A stretch of 64,000 nt of DNA from an uncultured Bacteroidales bacterium (GTDB taxonomy: Bacteria > Bacteroidota > Bacteroidia > Bacteroidales > Marinilabiliaceae). Below the pieces are notes generated by a model. That model had not been told where the DNA came from. It saw only the letters and a program-made list of their open reading frames with translations, and did not search any database. Below are positions 44,093-53,903 of the stretch, piece after piece (positions within the stretch are counted from its first letter, which is position 1; each line of letters opens with the position of its first letter). A program made the translations under genes and the position numbers. The DNA is taken from the NCBI GenBank assembly GCA_934717675.1, contig CAKUYZ010000003.1, positions 24,392 to 88,391 on the forward strand, written 5' to 3'.

Positions 44093-44626
44093 ATGAAAGA
44101 GCTTATAATCTTCATCATAATAGCTGCGATATCATACATCTCGGAGCGCAACAAGGCGGCCAAGAACAAAAAACGCCAAGAGCAGGCCAACACCCCGCCT
44201 GTGGCGCAGCCCGACGCATGGGAGCAGATGGGCAAAGCCGTCACGGACACCATTGACCAAGATGCTGACATGGACGGCACCGAGGAGATGCGTGAGCGGC
44301 AGCAGCGCAAGCGTGAGGAAATTTTGGCCCGCAAGGCAGAAGAGGAGCGCAAACGCGCGGAGGCCGAGGAGGCCCGGCGGGAGTTTGAGCGTCATAGGGC
44401 CGAGGAAAGCGTGGCCGCCAAAGAATGTGTGACAGAAAGGGTGGGAGAGAAACCCGCAAAGCCCAAACGACGCAAGGCCGCAGCTCCAGCCTTGCCCGAT
44501 GAGGGCGGGCGAAGCACCGCCGACACGCTGACAGACAGCCACGTGGCGCAGCAGGGAAACCTCACGCCAGATGATTTGCGTAGAGCCGTGGTGCTAGATG
44601 CCATATTCCACCGCCCTTCTTTTTGA
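44093..44626 (+). CDS. Small membrane-anchored charged helical protein
   Basis: Not recognised. The 177-residue protein starts with a membrane segment (residues 2-16, ELIIFIIIAAISYIS), followed by a long Glu/Arg/Lys/Ala-rich region (about 65-115) that looks like a single helix or coiled coil, and a basic Ala/Pro linker. A TATCTTTA box (44062-44069) lies 23 bases before the ATG. A tethering or scaffold role is possible but not supported by motifs. Confidence 0.7.
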   Translation: MKELIIFIIIAAISYISERNKAAKNKKRQEQANTPPVAQPDAWEQMGKAVTDTIDQDADMDGTEEMRERQQRKREEILARKAEEERKRAEAEEARREFERHRAEESVAAKECVTERVGEKPAKPKRRKAAAPALPDEGGRSTADTLTDSHVAQQGNLTPDDLRRAVVLDAIFHRPSF

Positions 44627-44687
44627 ACCTGAGCCGCGCCTTTGTCATAATTAACCATCGAGACAAGCGATTAACGGCCGATTGAGT

Positions 44688-44695
44688 TATATTTG
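44688..44695 (+). promoter_or_regulatory. -7 box (TATATTTG) of the ABC transporter gene
   Basis: TATATTTG fits TAnnTTTG and gives a leader of about 64 nt. No clear -33 TTG. Confidence 0.5.
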
Positions 44696-44763
44696 GGGAA
44701 CAAGAAAACACGGCCAGCACTATGAAACCTCCAGCAGGCTGGCGGCATCGATAAGTTATCTCA

Positions 44764-47700
44764 ATGAGTGAAGTACTATTAGAGGCTCTGATGCAGCTCT
44801 TTGCGCTCCTGACCGACGTCAAGCACGCCGTGGGTGCCACGGGGCGCGCCAAGGTGGGCGAATATCTCGCCCGCCAGTTCAATGCCGAATATGTCAATAA
44901 GTTCCTCAAACGCTACGACTACTACTTGGGCAAGTTCCACAGCCAGGCCGATTTGGCCGACGAGGGTGAGCGAAAGAGACAGGCGCAAGAGAACATCAGG
45001 CGGATGAAGAGCATCTGCGCCGACGTGAACTTGGAGATTGACCTGGAGGAGAAGATTCTACTGCTCTCCTCGATGCTCAACTACATTGCCAAGCCAGAGA
45101 TAAGCTATGACGAGGAACGATTCGTTGACGCGTTGGCCGACCTGCTCCGCATCCCGCCTGGAGACTACTGGAACCTCAAGACGTTCACGCTCTTCTCCCC
45201 GTTTGACGTGGTGGACAAGAGCCGCCTCTTGCTCATCAACGGACGGCCGGAAAAGGCCCACCCAGACGTCAAGCACATATACATAAGCAAATTCGGCGTC
45301 AGCGTGTGGGTGCTGCACATCAAGTGTACCAACACCTTTGTCTTCCGCTATGACGGCGAGCGAAACCTCTACCTCAGCGGCCATAAGCTAGACGCTGACA
45401 AGGTCTATCCCATGGCTCCGGGTGGGGTCATCAACACGTCGCACGTCCGCCCCGTGTACTATGGCCACATTGCCGAGAAGTTCATAACTAGACCAGACAC
45501 GGGCCGCATCCTCTACCGCGCCGTGGACATTGAGTATAAGTTTTCAGAGACGGCCGTGGGCGTCCACCAGTTCAGCTTCCTGGGCAAGAGCGGCCAGCTG
45601 GTGGGCATCATGGGCGGGTCTGGCTCTGGCAAGAGCACGCTTATGAACCTTATGTGCGGAAAGCTCAAACTGAGCCACGGGCGCATAACCATCAACGGCT
45701 ACGACCTCTATACTGACCACGACGCCCTGGAGGGCGTGATTGGCTACGTGCCGCAAGACGACATGCTCAACGAGGAGCTGACAGTCTATGAGAACCTGTG
45801 GTTCAACGCGCGCCTGATCTTCAGCAACAAGAGCCGGCAAGAGAAAATGGCCCTCATCGAGAAGGCGCTCCAAGACTTCGACCTCGTCGAGGCCCGGGAC
45901 CTCAAAGTGGGCAGCCCGCTCAATAAAGTGCTGAGCGGCGGGCAACGCAAACGCCTCAACATTGCGCTGGAGCTCATGCGCGAGCCCTCCATCCTCTTTG
46001 TTGACGAGCCTACGTCTGGCCTCTCCAGCTCCGACTCCGAAAAGGTCATGGCCCTGCTCAAAAGGCAGGTGCTGAAGGGCAAGCTGGTCATCATCAACAT
46101 ACACCAGCCCAACAGTGACATATACAAACTTCTTGACAAACTCCTCATAATAGACCAGGGCGGCTACATTGTCTACAATGGCAACCCGATGAACGCCATT
46201 GTCTATTTCAAGAAGAAGGCACACTACGTCAACCCCGAGGAGAGGGAGTGCTACCTCTGCGGCAACGTCAAGACGGAGCAGCCGCTCCGCATCATCGAGA
46301 CGAGGATGGTGGATCCCTCCGGCAAGCTTATAAGGAAGCGCAAAGTGACGCCACAGGAGTGGTATAAGGCATATCAAGACGAGTTTGAGGCCAGCTTCGA
46401 CTGGAAAAACAAGAAGGCGACCATAAAGGAGAAACTGCCCGTCAACCTATACAGCATCCCCAGTCGGCGCAACCAGTTCATAACATTTGTCTTGCGAGAC
46501 GCCCTCAAGAAGCTCAAAGACACCCAATATATGCTCCTCAACATCCTTGAGGTGCCCATCCTTGCGCTGCTGCTGGCCCTGGCCACGCACTATGTTGACG
46601 AGAGCGGCGTCTACACCCTCTTCGCCAACTCCAACCAGCCAACCTACCTCTTCATGTGCGTCGTCGTGGCCATCTTCGTGGGGCTCAACACGTCGGCCGA
46701 GGAGATGATAAAAGACCGCAAGCTGCTCATGCGAGAGCAGTTCCTCAACCTTAGCCGGACGTCATATCTCAGTGCCAAGATTGTCAACCTTTTCGCCATG
46801 TCGCTTGCCCAGACCCTCATGCTTGTGGGCATCGGCCACTCCATCATGGGCATCAGCACACACATGTGGCCCGTTCACGCCGCGGTGCTCTTCTCCACGT
46901 TCGCCTTCGCCATTGTCTTTGGCCTCAACATAAGCAGCGGCCTCAAGACGGCCGTCTCCATCTACATCTCCATCCCGCTCGTCATCGTTCCGCAACTTGT
47001 CTTCAGTGGCACGATGGTAGATTTCTCGCGTCTGCACCCCGCCCTTGGCAACCGCGAGTATACGCCCGTCATTGGCGACGTCATGGTCTCCCGATGGGCC
47101 TATGAGGCCTTGGCCGTAGACCAGTTTAAGAACAACCTCTACGAGGAGCATTTCTATGACGTGGAGGTGCGCCGCAGCCTGGCGTCTTACACGGCCGCCA
47201 CGTGGTTGCCGGAGCTGGACAACCTCAACCGCCAGTGCGTCTCCAAGCCCGAGGGCGGCGCCCTGCTCCTCTCCGAGCTTGCGCGAGTGCAGCAAAAACT
47301 GGGCGCTCTTTTGCCAGACAGCCTGCGCCTGCCCGTGGCCTACACGCCTTCGGTCTCGCCCAAGGCGGCTGCCGCCATAGACTTCCTCAAAGGGCGTGCG
47401 CAGGCCATGTTCCTCAGGGCCAGCGCGCAGTCAGACAGCGTGGCGCAGGCCCTCGTGAAGAGCCTCGGCTCGCCCGACGCCTTGGCCGCGCTCAAGCATT
47501 CGTCTGTCAATGAGGCTCTCAGCCGCTTGGCGCAAGCAAAAGACAATTTTGAGCAGATAGCCGTCTACCCCGACAAATTGGTGCGCAAGAGGCAACCCAT
47601 ATATGACATGCCGGACAACCCCTACGGCCGCGCTCATCTCTATTCGCCCGCCAAGAGGCTCGGCTCGGTGCTCATCCCCACGCCGCTCTTCAACTGCGCG

Positions 47701-47829
47701 GTGATATGGCTCCTCGTAGGGCTGCTCTACGTCACGCTCTACTTCGACCTGCTGCGCCACCTTCTTGAGCATTTCGAGAACTTGAAGAAACGCCGACTCG
47801 CCAAGAGGCTGGCCAAGCTCCGGATCTGA
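44764..47829 (+). CDS. Large ABCG-like ABC transporter with N-terminal TerB-like domain
   Basis: The 1021-residue single chain has a TerB-like helical domain (about 1-110), a connecting domain (about 110-250), an ATPase domain with Walker A GGSGSGKST (284-292), signature LSGGQRKRLN (from 390) and Walker B ILFVDEPTSGLSS (from 410), then an ABC-2 type membrane domain with about five helices (590-770). A soluble insertion of about 150 residues (about 780-950) precedes a last helix near 975-1000. ATPase before membrane domain is the ABCG order, so it should work as a dimer. The substrate is unknown; export is inferred. Confidence 0.9.
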   Translation: MSEVLLEALMQLFALLTDVKHAVGATGRAKVGEYLARQFNAEYVNKFLKRYDYYLGKFHSQADLADEGERKRQAQENIRRMKSICADVNLEIDLEEKILLLSSMLNYIAKPEISYDEERFVDALADLLRIPPGDYWNLKTFTLFSPFDVVDKSRLLLINGRPEKAHPDVKHIYISKFGVSVWVLHIKCTNTFVFRYDGERNLYLSGHKLDADKVYPMAPGGVINTSHVRPVYYGHIAEKFITRPDTGRILYRAVDIEYKFSETAVGVHQFSFLGKSGQLVGIMGGSGSGKSTLMNLMCGKLKLSHGRITINGYDLYTDHDALEGVIGYVPQDDMLNEELTVYENLWFNARLIFSNKSRQEKMALIEKALQDFDLVEARDLKVGSPLNKVLSGGQRKRLNIALELMREPSILFVDEPTSGLSSSDSEKVMALLKRQVLKGKLVIINIHQPNSDIYKLLDKLLIIDQGGYIVYNGNPMNAIVYFKKKAHYVNPEERECYLCGNVKTEQPLRIIETRMVDPSGKLIRKRKVTPQEWYKAYQDEFEASFDWKNKKATIKEKLPVNLYSIPSRRNQFITFVLRDALKKLKDTQYMLLNILEVPILALLLALATHYVDESGVYTLFANSNQPTYLFMCVVVAIFVGLNTSAEEMIKDRKLLMREQFLNLSRTSYLSAKIVNLFAMSLAQTLMLVGIGHSIMGISTHMWPVHAAVLFSTFAFAIVFGLNISSGLKTAVSIYISIPLVIVPQLVFSGTMVDFSRLHPALGNREYTPVIGDVMVSRWAYEALAVDQFKNNLYEEHFYDVEVRRSLASYTAATWLPELDNLNRQCVSKPEGGALLLSELARVQQKLGALLPDSLRLPVAYTPSVSPKAAAAIDFLKGRAQAMFLRASAQSDSVAQALVKSLGSPDALAALKHSSVNEALSRLAQAKDNFEQIAVYPDKLVRKRQPIYDMPDNPYGRAHLYSPAKRLGSVLIPTPLFNCAVIWLLVGLLYVTLYFDLLRHLLEHFENLKKRRLAKRLAKLRI

Positions 47830-47875
47830 CGCGCTTGGCACGAAACGACTAACCTAACCTGAAAAACAAATATTT

Positions 47876-48697
47876 ATGGAAGAACTGAAGCAGATGGTCG
47901 AAGCCGCATGGGCCGACCGCTCCCTCCTGGCCAAAGACGAGGTGAGGCGCGGTATTGACTGTGTGGTGGACCTGCTGGACAAAGGCTGGCTCCGCGTGGC
48001 CACTCCCGATGAGACTGGCTCCAACTGGACTGTCAATGAGTGGATTAAGAAAGCCATCATACTCTACTTCCCCATTCACGAGATGAAGACCGTGGAGTGC
48101 GACCCCTTTGAGTGGCATGACAAGGTGCCGCTCAAGCACGGCTATGCCGAGATGGGCGTCCGCGCCGTGCCGCACGCCGTGGCGCGTTTTGGCTCGTTCA
48201 TTGAGAAAGGCGTCGTCATGATGCCCTCGTTCGTAAATATCGGCGCCTATGTGGGCAGCGGCACCATGGTGGACACGTGGGCCACCGTCGGCAGCTGCGC
48301 GCAGATTGGCCGCGGGGTCCACCTGAGCGGCGGCGTGGGCATCGGCGGCGTGTTGGAACCCGTGCAGGCCGCCCCGGTCATCATTGAAGACCATGCGTTC
48401 ATAGGCTCCAGGTGCATCGTCGTCGAGGGGTGCCACATTGGCCGCGAGGCCGTCTTGGCCGCCGGATGCGTGCTGACGGGTTCCACCAAGATAATCGACG
48501 TCACAGGCCCCGAGCCTGTCATAACCAAGGGCTACGTCCCGCCGCGCTCAGTGGTAATCCCCGGCTCCTACGTCAAGAAATTCCCTGCCGGCGAATACGC
48601 CACGGCGGCCACGCTCATCATTGGCCGGCGAAAAGAGTCTACCGACAAGAAGACCTCGCTCAACGAGTGCCTTAGAGACTACGACATCAACGCCTAG
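47876..48697 (+). CDS. dapD: Tetrahydrodipicolinate N-succinyltransferase
   Basis: The 273-residue enzyme transfers succinyl from succinyl-CoA to tetrahydrodipicolinate in lysine/meso-DAP synthesis. A helical N-terminal domain precedes the left-handed beta helix (VMMPSFVNIGAYVGSGTMVDTW-type repeats), with GGVLEPVQAAPVIIEDHAFIGSRC as the family signature. Length matches classic DapD and not the acetyl-type DapH. It implies the succinylase route, with dapC/dapE elsewhere. It follows the ABC gene by 46 bases. Confidence 0.96.
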   Translation: MEELKQMVEAAWADRSLLAKDEVRRGIDCVVDLLDKGWLRVATPDETGSNWTVNEWIKKAIILYFPIHEMKTVECDPFEWHDKVPLKHGYAEMGVRAVPHAVARFGSFIEKGVVMMPSFVNIGAYVGSGTMVDTWATVGSCAQIGRGVHLSGGVGIGGVLEPVQAAPVIIEDHAFIGSRCIVVEGCHIGREAVLAAGCVLTGSTKIIDVTGPEPVITKGYVPPRSVVIPGSYVKKFPAGEYATAATLIIGRRKESTDKKTSLNECLRDYDINA

Positions 48698-48730
48698 CCG
48701 CCGCTCGCCGCGTCAGGCCAACGGCATACG

Positions 48731-48768
48731 GAGCGCGCCCGCCTCGGCGGGGCGCTTCTTTCGCTTTT
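48731..48768 (+). terminator. Terminator after dapD
   Basis: GAGCGCGCCCGCC (48731-48743) pairs, with one bulge, with GGCGGGGCGCTT (48747-48757 region), followed by CTTTCGCTTTT. Confidence 0.7.
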
Positions 48769-48839
48769 ATCATAACATAATGGCCTCGCGCCTCGTAGAA
48801 AGTGGGCGTGGGGTCGACGCAAAAAACATATTGACACTC

Positions 48840-49418
48840 ATGAACAAGGAAGAGTATATGGCAGATTTGCGCCAGGCCGTCAAGACGCTCCGCGAGGGCG
48901 GCGTGATCCTCTATCCTACGGACACCGTCTGGGGGCTGGGCTGCGACGCCACAAACGCAGATGCCGTGGCCAAGGTCTACGCCATAAAGCAGAGGGCGGA
49001 GAGCAAGAGTATGCTTGTCTTGGTAGACTCGGCCGGTCGGGCTGGCGTCTACGTCAAGGAGATTCCCGACGTGGCGTATGACATGATGGATTTGGCCGAC
49101 AAGCCGCTCACGCTCATTTTGGACGGGGCCAAAAACCTGGCGAGCAACCTCATCGCCGAGGACGGCTCGATAGGCATAAGGGTGACCAGTGAGAAGTTTA
49201 GCAACGACCTGTGCCGCACCTTTGGCAAGGCCGTGGTCTCCACCTCGGCAAACATAAGCGGCCAGCCGGCCGCCGCCATCTTCTCCGAGGTCTCCACTGA
49301 GATACTCAACGCCGTGGACTATGCCGTCCTCTTCCGCCGAGAAGACACGGCCAAGGCCAAGCCCAGCAGCATTGTCAAACTCAAGGCCGACGGGCAAGTG
49401 ACGGTGATCCGCCCTTAG
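48840..49418 (+). CDS. tsaC: L-threonylcarbamoyladenylate synthase (TsaC/Sua5/YrdC family)
   Basis: The 192-residue protein makes the threonylcarbamoyl-AMP used for t6A37 in ANN-decoding tRNAs. Motifs: GGVILYPTDTVWGLGCDA, IKQRAESKSML and SIGIRVTSEKFSNDL with STSANISGQPAA. It is the short form without the Sua5 C-terminal domain. Start choice is between 48840 (MNKEEYMADL), 48858 and an upstream ATG at 48780; 48840 fits usual family lengths. A YciO-type paralog function cannot be excluded. Confidence 0.88.
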   Translation: MNKEEYMADLRQAVKTLREGGVILYPTDTVWGLGCDATNADAVAKVYAIKQRAESKSMLVLVDSAGRAGVYVKEIPDVAYDMMDLADKPLTLILDGAKNLASNLIAEDGSIGIRVTSEKFSNDLCRTFGKAVVSTSANISGQPAAAIFSEVSTEILNAVDYAVLFRREDTAKAKPSSIVKLKADGQVTVIRP

Positions 49419-49467
49419 CCCCAACATCTCCAAACACACTGCGACACAACAACTAAGACAACAACAG

Positions 49468-49920
49468 ATGATCAAGAAACAATATCCCATAGACGTGGAG
49501 AACTACCCGTTCAAGGTCAAGACAGACGTGCAGCTGCGCTTCAACGACCTCGACGGCTACGGACATGCCAACAATGCCTCCATGCAGGCTTTTTTTGACA
49601 TAGGCCGAGCCGCCTACATGAAGGAGTGCTGCGGCCCTGAATTCTATAAGGGCGACTCCACAATGCTCGTGGTGTCATACTCCACGGACTTCCTGCACCA
49701 GGTGCACCTCGAAGACGACATTGAGGTCCGCGTGGCCGTGCACCGCATCGGATACAAGAGCATAAGCATGATAATGGCCATGGTCAACAAGAATACGGGA
49801 GCCATTTGCGCCGTGTCAGACTCCGTCATGTCTGGCTTCAGCAAGAGGACGCAGTCCAGCATTCCAATCTTGGAGAGGTGGAGAGAAAGAATTTCCCAAA
49901 TTGAGGGCAAAGCGTTCTAA
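49468..49920 (+). CDS. Acyl-CoA thioesterase (4HBT hotdog fold)
   Basis: The 150-residue protein has the hotdog-fold motif RFNDLDGYGHANNASM, with the catalytic Asp and the HxNNA element, followed by the HQVHLEDDIEVRV strand. Such enzymes hydrolyse acyl-CoA or acyl-ACP; substrate not predictable. It begins 49 bases after tsaC and is probably cotranscribed. Confidence 0.9.
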   Translation: MIKKQYPIDVENYPFKVKTDVQLRFNDLDGYGHANNASMQAFFDIGRAAYMKECCGPEFYKGDSTMLVVSYSTDFLHQVHLEDDIEVRVAVHRIGYKSISMIMAMVNKNTGAICAVSDSVMSGFSKRTQSSIPILERWRERISQIEGKAF

Positions 49921-49980
49921 AACCGTCAAAAGGGGCTAAAAGAGTTATGTCTAGCACGGTCTAGCTTTCGTATCTTTTTG

Positions 49981-49988
49981 TATCTTTG
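49981..49988 (+). promoter_or_regulatory. -7 box (TATCTTTG) touching the polyprenyl synthase start
   Basis: A perfect TATCTTTG ends three bases before the ATG at 49992. Transcripts normally start 4-7 bases after this box, so the message would have no leader. A weaker TATCTTTT copy at 49971-49978 could give a leader of about 8 nt. Confidence 0.6.
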
Positions 49989-49991
49989 ATT

Positions 49992-50966
49992 ATGCTTTCT
50001 ATTGAAAATATACTCTCAGACGTAGAGAAATGGCTCTCCGAGATAGACTACGGTCAGGAGCCGCGCAACCTCTACGACCCTGTCAGATACTCCATGTCAC
50101 TTGGCGGCAAGAGGCTGCGACCGTCAATGTGCCTCGCCACATGCGCCCTCTTTAAGGACGATTACGGCCAGGCCAAGTGGCCCGCTATGGCCATTGAGGT
50201 GTTCCACAACTTCACCCTGCTCCATGACGACGTGATGGACAAGGCCTGCATCCGCAGGGGGCAGCCCACGGTGGTGGCCAAGTATGGCCTCAACACCGCC
50301 ATATTGAGCGGAGACGCCATGCTCATTGAGGCATACCGCCTCCTCCAGCTCACTGACTCACCGTCTTTCTCGCTCATCTGCGACACTTTCAACCAGACGG
50401 CCCGCGAGGTCTGCCAAGGCCAGCAGCTGGACATCGACTTCGAGTCGCGCAATGACGTGACGGCCGCCGAATATCTGGAGATGATTCGCCTCAAGACGGC
50501 CGTCCTCCTGGCCGCCTCGATGAAGATTGGAGCGCTCGTGGGTGGCGCGACGGCGGCAGACACCCAGGCTCTCTATGACTACGGAATCCTCCTTGGGCTG
50601 GCGTTCCAGCTTCAAGACGACCTGCTAGACAGCTTTGGAGACGCCGCCACTTTTGGCAAAGCCATTGGTGGCGACATTATGGAAAACAAAAAGACTTTCC
50701 TGCTCATCAACGCTTTGGACAACGCCGACGCGCAGCAGAAAAGAGAACTCCAAGCATGGATGGCAAACGCCGACGCTGTGAGGGAAGAGAAGGTGGCGGC
50801 TGTGAAAGACCTCTACGAGGTCACAGGGGCCAGGGGCCTCACGGAGCATAAGGTGGAGGAGCTCTTCTCACAGGCCATGTCTAAACTCCGCGAGATGGAG
50901 ATCCCGGCCGAGGGCAAGAGATTCTTCATCGACTTCGCCAACAAGCTCTTCAAACGAGACAAGTAA
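49992..50966 (+). CDS. Polyprenyl diphosphate synthase (trans, long-chain)
   Basis: The 324-residue enzyme extends allylic diphosphates with IPP. The first Asp-rich motif is LLHDDVMDKACIRRG, preceded by GGKRLRPSM, and the second is FQLQDDLLDSFGD. The first motif is the compact DDxxD type, as in bacterial enzymes. Product length (octaprenyl for menaquinone, or shorter) is not clear. The ATG at 49992 keeps the normal N terminus; the next Met is inside the conserved GGKRLRP region. It ends 21 bases before atpD. Confidence 0.93.
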   Translation: MLSIENILSDVEKWLSEIDYGQEPRNLYDPVRYSMSLGGKRLRPSMCLATCALFKDDYGQAKWPAMAIEVFHNFTLLHDDVMDKACIRRGQPTVVAKYGLNTAILSGDAMLIEAYRLLQLTDSPSFSLICDTFNQTAREVCQGQQLDIDFESRNDVTAAEYLEMIRLKTAVLLAASMKIGALVGGATAADTQALYDYGILLGLAFQLQDDLLDSFGDAATFGKAIGGDIMENKKTFLLINALDNADAQQKRELQAWMANADAVREEKVAAVKDLYEVTGARGLTEHKVEELFSQAMSKLREMEIPAEGKRFFIDFANKLFKRDK

Positions 50967-50987
50967 CATACACATCATACACATTTT

Positions 50988-52493
<1,506 letters not shown>

Positions 52494-52522
52494 CGGCACG
52501 TCAACGCTAAACAGACAGCAAT

Positions 52523-52774
52523 ATGGACACGCCCATGAATCTGGAAATAGTCTCACCCGAGAAGGTCGTCTTCAGTGGCGACATCGAGATGGTGGAGATG
52601 CCCGGCAAGAACGGGCGGTTCGCCATCCTGCCTCACCACGCCCCCATAATCGCCACGCTGGCGGCAGGTGTCATCCGCGTCAAGCCCGTTGGCGGTGAGG
52701 AGCGGTCTTTTGACTGTCAGGCGGGCTATGTGGAGTGCGCGGCAAACAAGGTCTCAATACTCCTCAACGCCTAG
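52523..52774 (+). CDS. atpC: ATP synthase F1 epsilon subunit (short form)
   Basis: Only 83 residues: the beta-sandwich domain (LEIVSPEKVVFSGD, GRFAILPHHAPIIATL, CQAGYVECAANKVSIL) without the C-terminal two-helix hairpin that inhibits ATP hydrolysis in other bacteria. Short epsilon subunits are common in Bacteroidota. An alternative start at Met5 would shorten it further. Confidence 0.94.
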   Translation: MDTPMNLEIVSPEKVVFSGDIEMVEMPGKNGRFAILPHHAPIIATLAAGVIRVKPVGGEERSFDCQAGYVECAANKVSILLNA

Positions 52775-52823
52775 ACGTGGGCGAGGCTGAAATCTGACAA
52801 TAGTTTCGCAATTAGCCTAGATG

Positions 52824-52863
52824 GCGCGGCCGCATACGGAGACGTGCGCGGCTGCGCTTTTTT
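52824..52863 (+). terminator. Terminator after atpC
   Basis: A GC-rich imperfect stem (GCGCGGCCGC region at 52824-52833 with GTGCGCGGCTGCGC at 52844-52857) is followed by TTTTTTG. Confidence 0.85.
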
Positions 52864-52929
52864 GTTGTGTAGGTTTTTGCGTGCTTGTGGAAAGGGTGGG
52901 AGCGGCGTGGGGCTGGGCCCGTTGGCCTG

Positions 52930-53844
52930 TTATTCCGTGCGGTAGTGCTCCTTCTGCGTGAGCAGATGCCCCATGTGAGGGTCAAAGAGCCAATGGCCGG
53001 AAAGGGAGGCTGGCATCTTGAGCAGTAGGCGAGTCTGCCGAGGGGTCAGCGCGGTCACGCCGCCTCTTAAGCCCATTCCCCTGGCCATCTCTTCCGCCAC
53101 GGCCGCCAGGGTGGAGTTGACGCCTGCGCACATCAGACGTTCTCCATCATCTCCGTCCGCCCATACGCCAATGAGGGCAGATGCCAACGCCTCGGCACTT
53201 ACGAACGCGCTCTCCATTGGCGGGACGTGACGCCCGCCAGAGGCCAAATATCTCCGCAACTTCTCTTCCAAGACGCTACCGTGGCCGGTATGCGTGTCCC
53301 CAAGTGCCCATCCTGCGCACACCGTGGTCACGCTCACGCCGCGCTCGGCGGTTCGCCAAGCCTCCATCTCTTGTCGGAATAGTGAGCGCTCCACTGCCGT
53401 GCGGCGGTCGTCAGACTGATATGCCGTGTGGGTGTCAACGGGAGCTTCCGTTGTCTGGTGCCCTAATGAAAGTATGGAGCCGCAGTGAATCAGTCTCTTC
53501 ACCCCCGCGGCCTCAATGGCCAGGGACAGGTTCGTCATGCCGCCAACGTTCACGGCCCACACCTTCTCCGCCTCGTGTGGCCTAAAGTCCATAAGGCTGG
53601 CGGTGGAGAATATGACGTCAGACCCTGCTATGGCTGTGGCTATGTCTTTGGGGCAGAATGCGTCAATGTGGCAAATGTCTTTAGCGGCCACGGGCCCGTC
53701 ACTGAAGATTATGTGGCGAGCTTCCGCTCCCAAGTCGGCCAGTTTCTGCGTCAAGACATTGTCTGTGGCCAGACCCAAGCCGACCACGGCGCACCTCTTG
53801 CCTCTTATGCTGGCTAGGCTCATGTCTGACACCGATGTTTGCAT
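52930..53844 (-). CDS. Epimerase-like NAD(P)-fold protein with degenerate catalytic motifs
   Basis: The 304-residue protein follows the extended SDR layout (VVGLGLATDNVLTQKL in the Rossmann position, VNVGGMTNLSLAIEAAGVKRLIHCGS, and late substrate domain). The glycine motif departs from TGxxGxxG, and the YxxxK dyad appears missing: the region normally Y-x-x-SK aligns best with AVERSLFRQ. It may be a binding protein or an unusual reductase. A -7 box lies at 53868-53875, giving a short leader to the ATG at 53844; an ATG at 53823 is an alternative. Confidence 0.75.
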   Translation of the reverse strand: MQTSVSDMSLASIRGKRCAVVGLGLATDNVLTQKLADLGAEARHIIFSDGPVAAKDICHIDAFCPKDIATAIAGSDVIFSTASLMDFRPHEAEKVWAVNVGGMTNLSLAIEAAGVKRLIHCGSILSLGHQTTEAPVDTHTAYQSDDRRTAVERSLFRQEMEAWRTAERGVSVTTVCAGWALGDTHTGHGSVLEEKLRRYLASGGRHVPPMESAFVSAEALASALIGVWADGDDGERLMCAGVNSTLAAVAEEMARGMGLRGGVTALTPRQTRLLLKMPASLSGHWLFDPHMGHLLTQKEHYRTE

Positions 53845-53867
53845 CTGCCGTTTTGTGGATGTGATGG

Positions 53868-53875
53868 CAAAAATA
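53868..53875 (-). promoter_or_regulatory. -7 box (TATTTTTG) of the epimerase-like gene
   Basis: TATTTTTG on the minus strand, 23 bases upstream of the ATG at 53844; it lies in the gap shared with the divergent SpmAB gene. Confidence 0.5.
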
Positions 53876-53903
53876 GCTAAATTCACCCTCATTAACGGCA
53901 AGC

